Program-made: the position numbers and the translations under genes
Source of the DNA: Thermoplasmatota archaeon
GTDB lineage: Archaea; Thermoplasmatota; Penumbrarchaeia; JASLWR01
Direction of reading: 5' to 3'
Length of the DNA stretch: 64,000 nt
NCBI GenBank assembly: GCA_030740765.1
Contig: JASLWR010000003.1
Span: 56,089-120,088 of the forward strand
Part shown: piece after piece, positions 15,952 to 24,900 of the stretch
Numbering within the stretch: position 1 is the first letter of the stretch
How the letters are laid out: the number at the start of each line of letters is the position of its first letter
Notes under the pieces: model-generated
Told to the model about the DNA's origin: nothing
The model's input: the letters and a program-made list of their open reading frames with translations, nothing else
Database searches by the model: none

Positions 15952-16101
15952 TCTTTATGAAGATAAACTGGCAAAACGCAAAAGTCTAGATTATTAAATA
16001 GATTTTTCATTGAAGGTATTTCGGTATCAATCTGACATTATGAATATCTCATAATATGCTCCATCTTTCTCCCTTTTTTCGCCCATACCCGATTTGAGAT
16101 G

Positions 16102-17955
16102 CTACGACCCGTAGCTTTCCAGCACATCTTCCGACCGTTTGATAAAGGCCGTAAGTTCATCTCCCTTCAATTTTCCTTGCGAAAGAAGAGCCAGATCATA
16201 GACGTTTCCGCATAATCTCTTCATCTTTTCTTCCCGGTCCTTCTTGCGGCCCCGGTACAGCTTCAGGATATTTTTTATTATGGGGTTGTTCAGGTTCACC
16301 ACAAGGGCGTGACCGGTATGGAAGGGTATCGTTCCCGTCTTGAACAGCTTGCTCATATCCTCGTAGCGGCGCATCTGCTCTTCCACCACCAGCATGGCGG
16401 GAACCTTCTCGCTTGTCAGCATCTCCGCCTTAACCATCATTTCCTCTTTACCGAGGTATTTTTTGAATATTTCCTCGATCTTTTCTTCATCCTTAGTACC
16501 TTTTTCGCCTTCTTTTGCTTCTTCGTTTTCGTCGTCCTTTTTCAAGAAACGGCTTATATCCGAGTCAACCCTCAAAAAGTGTAACTCACTGTTCTCGCTT
16601 TCCAGGAATTGTATGAAATGTACGTCCAGCAGAGAATCCATGATCAACGCTTCGAGCCCGTTCTCTTCCACCAGACCCAGATACGTGGCCTGCTTCACCC
16701 TGTCGGTGGCATATAGCACAGTGTTCTCGTTCTTCTCCTTGTTACGTTCCAGGTACTCAGTGAGGGTTATATAGCCCCCTGCGCTGCTGAGGTAAATGAA
16801 AGAATCCTTTATCTTCCCGTAGAAATTCTTGTCCTGCAAGGTGCCGTACTTCAGTATCGAATTCACGTCGGGCCAAATGGTTTCCAATCGTTCCCGTTCG
16901 TCCTTGTACATGGAGTTGATCTTTCCCGCTACCTCCCGTACGATAAGCCGCCCTATCTTCATCACGGTTGGATTGCGCTGGAGCATGGATCGGGAAATAT
17001 TGAGCGGGATGTCGGGTGAATCCACCGCACCCTGCAGAAGGGTAAGAAAATCGGGAACAAGCTCCTTCGAGTGATCGGTGACGAACATCTGGTTGCAGTA
17101 TATCCGTATCTGCTGGCCCGGGGCTTCCATCTCGCGCTTCAGTTTAGGAAAATATAAAATTCCTTTCAGCTCAAATGGGTAATCCACGTTCAGGTGTATC
17201 CAGAATAACGGTTCCTCGAAAGTTCCGTAAAGGTCCCGGTAGAATTTCTTGTAGTCATCATCAGTTACCTCGGAGGGCGATTTGTTCCATAAAGGATCCG
17301 GTTCGTTGATCTTCTCGTCCTCGAATTCGATAGGCACCGGCAGGAACTGGCAGTGGGTCGATATGATCTTTTTGATCTCGTATTTTTTCAGGTAATCCTT
17401 GTTTTCGTCGTCGAGGTAGAGTATCACGTCTGTGCCAACTTCTTCACGCTCCGCCGGTTCCAGAGAGTATTTAGTTGTGCCTTCACAGCTCCATTTTACT
17501 GCCGTCGCGCCTTTTTGGTACGACCTGCTGATTATCTCCACCTTGCTCGACACCATGAACGTAGAATAGAAACCCACACCGAAAAATCCTATGATCTGGT
17601 CCTTCTCGTCCTTTTCCTGGTATTTCTTTACGAAATCCTCTATGCCGGAAAAGGCGATCTGGTTGATGTATTTCCCGATCTCCTCGCGGGTCATTCCGAG
17701 ACCGTTGTCGCTCACAGTGAGGGTTCCCTTATCCGTATCGGCCTTGATCCTGATTAGCGGCTCAATGGAGCCGGAATAATCCCCGAAGCTGATTATCTTC
17801 TGCAGCTTGGTTATGGCGTCCAGAGAGTTCGCCACCAGTTCACGTAAAAAGATGTCCTTCTCCGAGTACAGCCATTTCTTGATTATCGGGAAAAGATTTT
17901 CAGTTTCTATGGACAGTTCTCCAGTTTCCTTTGCGTTTTTTTTCTTAGCAGCCAT
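16102..17955 (-). CDS. htpG: Hsp90-family molecular chaperone HtpG
   Basis: A 617-residue Hsp90 of the bacterial HtpG type, close to the usual 620-630 residues. The GHKL ATP-binding motifs are intact: RELVANSLDAITKL near residue 38, VSDNGLGMTREEIG near residue 80 and GFFGVGFYSTFMVS near residue 124. The middle-domain catalytic arginine region is visible in NISRSMLQRNPTV. An acidic/lysine-rich loop (about residues 475-495) sits before the C-terminal dimerisation domain. It refolds or remodels client proteins in the cytoplasm. Hsp90 is absent from most archaea, so acquisition from bacteria is likely. Hairpin clusters lie on both sides. GGGGGA before the ATG is the ribosome-binding site. Confidence 0.95.
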   Translation of the reverse strand: MAAKKKNAKETGELSIETENLFPIIKKWLYSEKDIFLRELVANSLDAITKLQKIISFGDYSGSIEPLIRIKADTDKGTLTVSDNGLGMTREEIGKYINQIAFSGIEDFVKKYQEKDEKDQIIGFFGVGFYSTFMVSSKVEIISRSYQKGATAVKWSCEGTTKYSLEPAEREEVGTDVILYLDDENKDYLKKYEIKKIISTHCQFLPVPIEFEDEKINEPDPLWNKSPSEVTDDDYKKFYRDLYGTFEEPLFWIHLNVDYPFELKGILYFPKLKREMEAPGQQIRIYCNQMFVTDHSKELVPDFLTLLQGAVDSPDIPLNISRSMLQRNPTVMKIGRLIVREVAGKINSMYKDERERLETIWPDVNSILKYGTLQDKNFYGKIKDSFIYLSSAGGYITLTEYLERNKEKNENTVLYATDRVKQATYLGLVEENGLEALIMDSLLDVHFIQFLESENSELHFLRVDSDISRFLKKDDENEEAKEGEKGTKDEEKIEEIFKKYLGKEEMMVKAEMLTSEKVPAMLVVEEQMRRYEDMSKLFKTGTIPFHTGHALVVNLNNPIIKNILKLYRGRKKDREEKMKRLCGNVYDLALLSQGKLKGDELTAFIKRSEDVLESYGS

Positions 17956-18083
17956 TCGATTTCCCCCGCTTGCATAATTGTGAATTGCTAACCCGAATAA
18001 TCTTTTTTATGAAATATCTTTCTTTTTGGTTTTATAATATCGTAATTTGCAGAGATTTTAGTCATTCCAATATTTCTTCATTC

Positions 18084-18189
18084 CGAGGCCCGTCGCCATT
18101 AGGCATACACGGGCCTCGTTACTAATATTAAAAGATCAAGATCACAATAGATCGGCGGTTCGCCGACAATGAGAGGGTTACCCTCTCAT
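18084..18189. repeat. Palindrome cluster upstream of htpG and the HNH gene
   Basis: A 10-bp stem CGAGGCCCGT/ACGGGCCTCG (18084-18118) has GCC-ATTA-GGC in its loop. It is followed by TCGGCG-GTT-CGCCGA (18152-18166) and ATGAGAGGG-TTA-CCCTCTCAT (18169-18189). There is no gene in 17956-18263; any promoters of the divergent htpG and HNH genes must lie around these hairpins. Confidence 0.7.
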
Positions 18190-18263
18190 CCGTTTCACAA
18201 CAATAGCGGTTAAATATCGGAGTCTTATTATCATCGGACCGGGTGAAATGAGTAAGGGGGCAA

Positions 18264-18779
18264 ATGGACGTACAATCGATAAAGGAGAGCAGATTCCAAA
18301 TGGCACAACGAACCACTACTGGCACTGTGGTGCACAAATTCGAGGGAAAGCGATATCCCGAATACCGAAAGGGACAATGCGCGTGCTGCGGGAAGGAACT
18401 GCCTACTGGACAGATCAAGTTCTGCAGCGAAGAGTGCTGCGATCAGTACGTCAGCGAACCCCCTGCCATGAGCTTCCGCGAGAAGGTAACCTGGGACCGT
18501 TTGAAAAGAATAGTCCTCGACCGGGACGGCTACGAATGTCAGGAGTGCCTAAAACGCGGGATCCATCAAAAGGCGAAGGACGTCCATCACGTGGTTCCCA
18601 TCTATCTGGGTGGCGCGGAGTTCGAGCCCGGAAACTGCATTTCATTATGCGGAGAGCATCACAAGATGCTCCATCGTGCGCTGCCCATAGCAAGAGTGAA
18701 GAGGAGCGAGGGGAGTGGTAGCTTGACGAAGAAGAAAATGGTGGAGTACTGGGGGAGGTTGGAGGAAGAAAGTGAATAG
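18264..18779 (+). CDS. HNH endonuclease-domain protein
   Basis: A 171-residue protein. An N-terminal zinc-finger-like part (CACCGKELPTGQIKFCSEECC, about residues 39-59) precedes the HNH domain: CQEC near residue 93, then HHVVPIYLGG with its catalytic His, then the Asn of PGNCISLC and EHHKML. All HNH metal and catalytic residues appear present, so it should cut DNA. ATGs at 18264 and 18300 are both possible; the first has AAGGGGG 4 bases upstream, the second GGAG 12 bases upstream. It has no restriction or recombinase partner here. It lies next to two hairpin clusters; whether it has anything to do with them is unknown. Confidence 0.75.
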   Translation: MDVQSIKESRFQMAQRTTTGTVVHKFEGKRYPEYRKGQCACCGKELPTGQIKFCSEECCDQYVSEPPAMSFREKVTWDRLKRIVLDRDGYECQECLKRGIHQKAKDVHHVVPIYLGGAEFEPGNCISLCGEHHKMLHRALPIARVKRSEGSGSLTKKKMVEYWGRLEEESE

Positions 18780-18790
18780 CTGATCAATGT

Positions 18791-19057
18791 CTATTTATTG
18801 TAAATGTTATCGTGATGGTCATAATCCTCGATCACAACCGTCATATTGAGTTCGTCTACCGAGAATACCAGTACGAAGCTCCTGTCAACATGGACACGCT
18901 TAAGGTATTGAAGCGGTCTTTTGAGATTCTTGTAGTGATGCGGATTTTGCTGAATCTCCTCTATCTTCCGATAGATTATCTCAAGCTGTTTTCGGTTCTT
19001 ACGGGCGATCTTGAAAAAAATCTTCTCGACGGATTTTCTGTAAACGACTGAGTACAT
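18791..19057 (-). CDS. RelE/ParE-superfamily toxin
   Basis: An 88-residue basic protein with the RelE/ParE fold pattern: MYSVVYRKSVEKIFFKIARKN at the start, a second helix IYRKIEEIQQNP, then KNLKRPLQYLKRVHVDRSFVLVFSV and the terminal IEDYDHHDNIYN. RelE-type toxins cut mRNA at the ribosome; the His/Tyr-rich end agrees with that. Its ATG shares a base with the stop of the antitoxin gene (TAATG), so the pair is translationally coupled. The toxin is the second gene of a two-gene operon. Confidence 0.8.
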   Translation of the reverse strand: MYSVVYRKSVEKIFFKIARKNRKQLEIIYRKIEEIQQNPHHYKNLKRPLQYLKRVHVDRSFVLVFSVDELNMTVVIEDYDHHDNIYNK

Positions 19058-19290
19058 TATTCCAACCCGAAATGCTTTTTGAAGTTCTCAATCTTCACAA
19101 CAGGCTCCTTTTCCCGCTCCTTTATTTTTTCGATATACTCTGGGCGAAGTTTGGGTTCTAGCAATTCCATCTCGAATTCGTGAATGATATGGTTTATGGC
19201 CTCTGATTTATTCCTGTAGCCAAACTTGCCCTTTACAATGTTAATAACCCTGTTCTCGTGCTCATTCAGATTGATTACTGCCTGGACCAT
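19057..19290 (-). CDS. DUF2683-like antitoxin partner
   Basis: A 77-residue protein resembling the archaeal DUF2683 family, which typically precedes a RelE-like toxin. The N-terminal part (MVQAVINLNEHENRVINIVKGKF, then GYRNKSEAINHIIHEF) fits a ribbon-helix-helix DNA-binding fold. The charged C-terminus would bind the toxin. The ATG at 19290 is preferred over a GTG at 19299 because AGGTGA then lies 5 bases upstream. Autoregulation by the toxin-antitoxin complex is expected from the family. Confidence 0.75.
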   Translation of the reverse strand: MVQAVINLNEHENRVINIVKGKFGYRNKSEAINHIIHEFEMELLEPKLRPEYIEKIKEREKEPVVKIENFKKHFGLE

Positions 19291-19341
19291 TATGCTCACC
19301 TGTTATGTTTTATATTGTCAATGGTGAAAATCCTAATGACC

Positions 19342-19581
19342 CCTGCGGACTCCCATTTCATTCCGGCGTATCGTAAATACGCCTGAGCCCTCGCAAACCT
19401 TTGGTTTCCTGCGGGCTCTTCTGACTTGCCCGCTCCTGATGTATGGGACATACATCTGTATTTGCGGGGACGTTACCCCGCAAACGGGGTGCGGTCAAGG
19501 CTCGACGAAATGTCGAGATTTTCAGCTTGACAATGTGTGCGGAATCGGCGGCCGTAGGCATACGCCGAGGGCCGATTCCGC
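19342..19581. repeat. Palindrome cluster, tandem and nested
   Basis: Stems: GGCGTAT-CGTAA-ATACGCC (19365-19383); GAGCCC/GGGCTC (19385-19418) around AAACC-TTT-GGTTT; GATGTAT-GGGAC-ATACATC (19438-19456); TTTGCGGGG/CCCCGCAAA (19461-19484); GTCAAG/CTTGAC (19494-19531) around CTCGAC-GAAAT-GTCGAG (19501-19517); and CGGAATCGG/CCGATTCCG (about 19540-19580) with further pairing inside. CCTGCGG occurs at 19342 and 19408. No gene is seen in 19291-19825. Confidence 0.8.
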
Positions 19582-19825
19582 TTCATTACAAAACATAACG
19601 TTTCGTAACTATTTATTATTTCTGGTCTGAACTATCTGGTAACATGCAGGCATAATTTTCGGAAACTTGTTTCTATGTAATGAATTGTACAAAATAGCTT
19701 TCTTCATTTCTCGAACAGACCCACTTTTTTACAATTTTGTCCTCCCGAAACGTGAGATTTAATTATAGGACTGGGTATATAGAATAATAATTACGCACAT
19801 TCCAGAAAACAGAGGAAATGGTGAA

Positions 19826-20202
19826 ATGGAACACAAGCTCGATCCGGAAGTGAAGGATGCACTGATCGATAATCCTTTGGTTCAGACTGCTTTTCGTGAT
19901 GAAAAAAAAGAGGGTGAATTCATGATGCGTACCTGTATATCACTCTCAAGACATCGGCAATACACCGGTCCATAAGGCTCTATGGTGTATCCATATTGAT
20001 CGGGGACCTCATTTCCTTTCCCATCAATCTGCATTATCGGGGAAGAACCATAAGCATACTCATTTTTTTGACCCTTCTGTGTATCGGACCCATGTGGTTC
20101 TATTCGTTATATTACAAGCGTGATCAAGTTCTCAGAAAACTTAAGGAAATGAACAATGGAGAATTGACCTTGGAGCATATAGCCAAGATTTTGGGATTGT
20201 AG
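19826..20202 (+). pseudogene. Frameshifted small membrane protein gene
   Basis: The ATG at 19826, after a GGTGAA stretch, opens a frame of about 33 sensible codons (MEHKLDPEVKDALIDNP...). It then runs off into a stop near 19974. Another frame becomes open from about 19918 and carries on to 20202, with two hydrophobic helices and a C-terminal LRKLKEMNNGELTLEHIAKIL, similar in style to a short SHOCT-like tail. Joining the frames near 19925-19930 gives one protein of about 125 residues. Either a natural frameshift or a sequence error explains this. The later frame alone has only a TTG start at 19996. Confidence 0.5.
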
Positions 20203-20238
20203 GAAGGGAAAACCAAGTTGAAGTTCTCTGTTTTCTTA

Positions 20239-20718
20239 TTACTTGACAACACTTTTTTCCGCGAGCAATGTAGAACTTAGCACAACACCATCCTCCCCGC
20301 AAACCAAATCTATGGATATTATCCTCAGGGCCGCCAGACCCTTTTCTTTCCTGATCAAATTGATCCTTTCGGCGTTCTCTCGGGTATCCGACGATACCAC
20401 AATGGTGTCCAATCCGGCTTCAGTGGCCGCGGGCCCGGAAAAATCATGAATTTCCACTATTTCGAAACGACACCCAAGCCGTTTTAGATATATTGAAACC
20501 GCATCAGCTCTCTCGGAGAACTTGCGGACCTTTCGCGAACGCCCTGATGCTGCAAGTTCATCGGACGTAATACCAACGAGAAGAATTTCATCGTTACTTG
20601 CTTCCGCCGCCTTTCCCAATAGTTCCCTGTGACCGTCGTGCAGAATATCGAAAGTGCCGCCAACGCAGGTGCCGCTTCGGGGGGATTCTCTCTCACGACT
20701 CTCCTTCAACCGTCTCAC
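20239..20718 (-). CDS. coaD: Phosphopantetheine adenylyltransferase, archaeal type
   Basis: A 159-residue nucleotidyltransferase of the archaeal/eukaryotic CoaD branch. The motif GGTFDILHDGHRELL contains the T/HxGH active site, VGITSDELAA follows, and basic residues in RKVRKFSERADAV and VVSSDTRENAERIN bind ATP. It adenylates 4'-phosphopantetheine in coenzyme A synthesis. The start could be GTG at 20718, or TTG at 20709 with GGTGAG a few bases upstream; the catalytic core begins near residue 17 in either case. It follows pyrH and the DUF2116 gene on the same strand, 69 bases after the latter, so one operon is likely. Confidence 0.9.
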   Translation of the reverse strand: MRRLKESRERESPRSGTCVGGTFDILHDGHRELLGKAAEASNDEILLVGITSDELAASGRSRKVRKFSERADAVSIYLKRLGCRFEIVEIHDFSGPAATEAGLDTIVVSSDTRENAERINLIRKEKGLAALRIISIDLVCGEDGVVLSSTLLAEKSVVK

Positions 20719-20787
20719 CCGTAATGGATATTATCCGGCCCGCAGTGGAAAAAATGGGAAGGACGGATCTATTATTGATCATATCGT

Positions 20788-21102
20788 TTATTTCGACGAC
20801 GTTAAAACAACAAGAACGAAAACTACCGCGAGCACACCGTACATAATGTACATCATTCTCTTTTGCCTCTTTATCTTCGCGACGTGTATCTCCTTGCACT
20901 CGTCGGTGCAGTAATCCCGGCCAAGCCCTATCGCCTTGAAACAGACTATGCAGTGCTTGTGTTGAATTATTCTGGTACCCTTTTCCTTTTCCTTGTCCTT
21001 TTTATGGGTCTTTTTCCCCCTTTTCTTTTCCACCATGTCCTTGATTATGGCGCTTTCATCCTTCAGTATGTCGTCTATCGCACGTTTTTTCCGGTTTGGC
21101 AT
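20788..21102 (-). CDS. DUF2116-like zinc-finger protein with C-terminal membrane helix
   Basis: A 104-residue protein. Residues 1-45 are extremely rich in Lys/Arg/Glu. A small zinc finger follows (HCIVCFKAIGLGRDYCTDEC), then a basic stretch, and a single C-terminal hydrophobic helix (MMYIMYGVLAVVFVLVVL). The layout is that of the archaeal DUF2116 family: a cytoplasmic zinc finger anchored by its tail. Function unknown. GGAGGGG lies 8 bases before the ATG. It begins 14 bases after the pyrH stop. Confidence 0.8.
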   Translation of the reverse strand: MPNRKKRAIDDILKDESAIIKDMVEKKRGKKTHKKDKEKEKGTRIIQHKHCIVCFKAIGLGRDYCTDECKEIHVAKIKRQKRMMYIMYGVLAVVFVLVVLTSSK

Positions 21103-21116
21103 AATATTTCCCCTCC

Positions 21117-21812
21117 TTATTGTTCCGCTGGTATGATCCTGGTCCCCACGAAATTCTCGCCCAGTATGGCCTTTTCCAGCTCCCGTGTGTTCCTTCCGTC
21201 CAGTACTAATCCCTCTATCCTCGAACGTTCAAGTATCCGTACGGAGATCGGGTCCATAACAACATTCGGACCCGCCTTCGCCGAAGTCCCTATAAGGAGC
21301 TTCAACAGCTCCCCGGTATCGATCTCATGGAATCTCGTGGCCTCTGGAAATTTGGCGGGGTCCTTGTCATATATCCCGTCCACAGTGGTGGCGTTGATGA
21401 ATATCTTGCCCCTGCACCTCTCGCAGAGCATGGCCCCCACTGCATCAGTGGTATGTCCGGGATGGGTTCCCCCCATGATCACTATATCGTAATTCCTTCC
21501 CAGCTGAAGGGCAGTATCATAGTTTTCCGCCACCACCGGCGCAGCCTTTTCCCCGATGGCCGTTATCATCAGCATGGCATTCAGCTTGGTTACCGCTATC
21601 CCGATCTCGTCGAGATACGATTCGTCACCGCCGAGTTCCCTGGCGTAACCGATATATTCCCTTGCCGTCCTGCCGCCCCCCACCACCAGATAGAAACGAT
21701 AAGCCTCGCAGTAGGTCCCCAGCAGTCTCGCGATCCTTTTGATAAGATCGAGCTTTCCGTCGGTAGGGACTATTATCGAGCCCCCCAGGGACATCACTAT
21801 ACTCTGTTTCAT
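21117..21812 (-). CDS. pyrH: UMP kinase, archaeal type
   Basis: A 231-residue amino-acid-kinase-fold protein that phosphorylates UMP to UDP. MSLGGSII near residue 8 and VVGGGRTAREY near residue 43 bind phosphates. VIMGGTHPGHTTDAVGAM near residues 111-128 binds the nucleotide, and INATTVDGIYDKDPAKFP near residue 138 is the typical DxxDPxxxP-like lid. The length and the short N-terminus match archaeal enzymes rather than the longer bacterial form. It is first in the pyrH-DUF2116-coaD group, and starts 89 bases after the end of the large surface-protein gene. Confidence 0.95.
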   Translation of the reverse strand: MKQSIVMSLGGSIIVPTDGKLDLIKRIARLLGTYCEAYRFYLVVGGGRTAREYIGYARELGGDESYLDEIGIAVTKLNAMLMITAIGEKAAPVVAENYDTALQLGRNYDIVIMGGTHPGHTTDAVGAMLCERCRGKIFINATTVDGIYDKDPAKFPEATRFHEIDTGELLKLLIGTSAKAGPNVVMDPISVRILERSRIEGLVLDGRNTRELEKAILGENFVGTRIIPAEQ

Positions 21813-21900
21813 ATCATCTTCGAGAGAAATGGTATCTCCTCCTTTTTATCTTGCGGGAAGCAGGGTTTCCGGTCGTGGTTATTCGATAATATTGCCTGGA

Positions 21901-24900
21901 TTATTCGATCTCGCCCTGGGCACCGCACCCGGAACAGGTGATTATCAGAGGTCTTTCATCAGTGTAGATGGGTATGCTGTTATTGCAATTGTAGCACGCG
22001 ACTTCCAAGGGGGCTTCATCGGTTTTGGGGACTGTCTCCTCGATCCGGACGCTTTCTTCCTCCGGTGTGATGTTCTTCATATCGTCATCTTCGAAGGGAA
22101 CCAGTGTGAGAAGATCATCCAGGAAATTGTCTCCGAACCCATCGGATTTCATTGGAGACAGTTCACTTATTAATTCTTCCTCGTCCTCTTCATCGTCATC
22201 CATAATAGGTGAGAACAGGGAGTCCAACGAAAGGGATTTATCTTCCTTTGGTGTCTTTTCCGCAAGGATGTCCCGCGTTAGTCCCTGGAATGATTCCTCT
22301 CCCTCCGGATCAGCTTTCATACTGGCAAATAGTCCTGGTCCCTCGGTCCCATCAAAGGGTCCGCCGGAAGGAAGAAGGGCTGGCTGTTCGGAATCGTCCA
22401 CCGTTGAAAAGAAGGATTCCATTGCATCTCGATCCACTTCTATACTTTCCATGTCGTCGGAGTCTTCCTCGATGTACGTAGTTGTCACGGATGGAGCGTC
22501 CTCGGATGGGGGCCTTCCGTAGAGTTCCTCCGCCTCAAGGTCCTTCTGGGGTATTTCCACGGGTGTAGGTACCACGTCCTCGTCCTCCCTTTTTCGTTTC
22601 GATCTCCGTGAGATGATCACGATCAGGAAGACTATTACCAAAATGAGGAAGAAAACGCTTGCCCCTATTACGATCCACAGCATAGTATTATCATCGCCGC
22701 TGCTTATTTCACCAGTGTTCTCACCTGCTCCCCCTTCCGTAGGATCGTCGTTCTTCGAAGGGTCCGTTCTTTTCATGTACTCCTGGAAATTGTTGTACTT
22801 GTCCTTGTCGGGATTTCCCGAACGGCCCTGAGAGTCCGTATCGCCGAAATAGAATTTCTCCCATCGATCGTCCAATCCGTCGTCATCAATATCTATCTTA
22901 TCGGTCCAGAAATCTGTTCCGTCATCATCATCTCCCGTAGTATCGTCGTCTCCAGTGGTATCGTCGTCCCCTGTTGTATCGTCGTCTCCCGTAGTGTCGT
23001 CATCTCCAGTCGTATCGTCATCTCCGGTATCATCATCGTCTCCGGTGTCGTCATCCCCCACATCCCCTTCGCCTAAGTCCACAACCTCAATGTCCCAGCT
23101 ATGCTCTACCTTGTTGGTACCGTCATCCAGTTCCACCTTGATTGTAAGGGTCTCCCCGATGCCTGATGGAACATCGTAAATGAAAATGTTTTTAGTTTCC
23201 CGCCTTATTTCATCGTCATCCTCGTACCATTTTATATCTCTAGTTTCATCGTCATAGAACTCCTCGGTAATGTTGAATGTCTGCTCGCTGTCGGCTTCGA
23301 GCTTGAGTGAGACCTTCGATGGGTGGAAATACCGTATCTTCGGCGCAAGGTCGTCTACCGGGCTTGCGGCGCTAGCCGTTCCCAACACACCCTCGTTTCC
23401 GGTTGTATCCACTGCAGTGATCCCCACATGATATTCGGTTCCGTCAGTGAGAACCTTTCCACCTATTTTCGTGATATTGTATAAACTCGTATTAATGTCG
23501 TCTATCTCCTGAATCAAGTTGTCCTCATCCGGGCTCGTCATCTCCGAACTCGAAATGTATATCCTGTAACTCTGGAAATCGGTTGAGGGAGATATGGACC
23601 AGGTCAAGCTCAGGGAGCCGCCGTTGTCACCGGGAGTGTCCGCCAGATCGATACCGGTTATTTTTGCGGGCGCCGTGGCGTCTGTGGCCAGGGCGGAAGC
23701 TACATTGGATATGACCGATGGGTTCAAAGCATCGTCGAACACCTTCATAGCAAAATAATAGGAGGTTCCACCTGTCAGACCAGTCATAACGAACTCTTCA
23801 GAGGACCCCGAGTTGCCCGGAGCAGGAAGCCCTGTTACCTGGGCCGCGTTATCGTAATCGTCGGCTGTGAAAACGGTGGAAGAATATCTCATCTCGTATG
23901 AATCAGCCTTGCCGGTTCCTCCGTCGTCACCTGTGGCCTGCCAGCTTATTTTGATCTCCCCGTCGTTATCGCCGGATGCCGCCACAAGCGAAACTGCGTC
24001 GGGTGAAGTGATGTCCGGCAGCTTCACCGATACCACGTTGGAGAGTCCGCCCTCGTTGTCTGCTTCGTCCTTTGCGATCACAGCATAATAGTTCGTCTCG
24101 TCGAAATCCAGACCGGCCGTGCTGTTGATATCGATCCTCATTGACTCTGTGACGCCGGCTGCCTGGGGTGTCGGTAGACCGGTGTTGATCAGGGTCACGG
24201 AATCGAAGCTCAGGATGTTGGTGTCGGAGAATCCCACAAGATAGGAGTTCACAGTCCCGGTATCCTCGTCATCGCCGGGGGCGGTCCAGCTAAGTTCAAT
24301 TTCTCCATCCACTGAGATGTACGAAGCTGTAAGATCGCTGATACTGTCCGGATCCACATAATCGGGAATCCCGAAACTTACCACGTTTGAGAGTGGTGCC
24401 CAGTTCCCGGCATCGTCCACGGTCCGTATGGCGAAATAGTATGTAGTGCTGGAGTCGAGTTGATCTATCTGGACTGTTTCGGTGTTTCCGGGGCCCGTGG
24501 GTTTGGGTGCGTTGGATGCGTTTGTGGTGGTGTTGAAGTTACCTAGATTGATTGCAAAATCCGCGTAATGTATAATGTAGTATGCAGGGGGACCCCCTGA
24601 ATTCTCGTCGTCCCCGGGACCGCTCCACGCCAGTTTAACAGTGTCATCGTTCATCCCCTGAGGTTGAGAAACGGCGAGATCCGTTATGGCTGCCGGTGGG
24701 GTTCTATCTGCTTCGTAGCCAGTTCTGATATCGAGCAAGCGCAGGTCTTCTCCCGAATAGAGAACGTCTCCTGCACCGCTGTTATCGAAATCGTCTGCCC
24801 ATATACGGCCAACCTTACCGTTTAGAGTTCCCTGGGGACCTGTGTTGTCTGACCATTCCAGACCGAAAGCTCCCTGGTTATTAATGGTATATATCCTGAT

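Noticed and set aside
18248..18721. Overlapping plus-strand frame with a start at 18248
   Set aside because: Its translation has no recognisable domain, while the overlapping frame from 18264 encodes complete HNH motifs.
22955..23179. Open plus-strand frame with repeated VVSSSP units
   Set aside because: It is the complement of the Asp-Thr-Gly linker in the surface-protein gene; the minus-strand frame is continuous with recognised domains.
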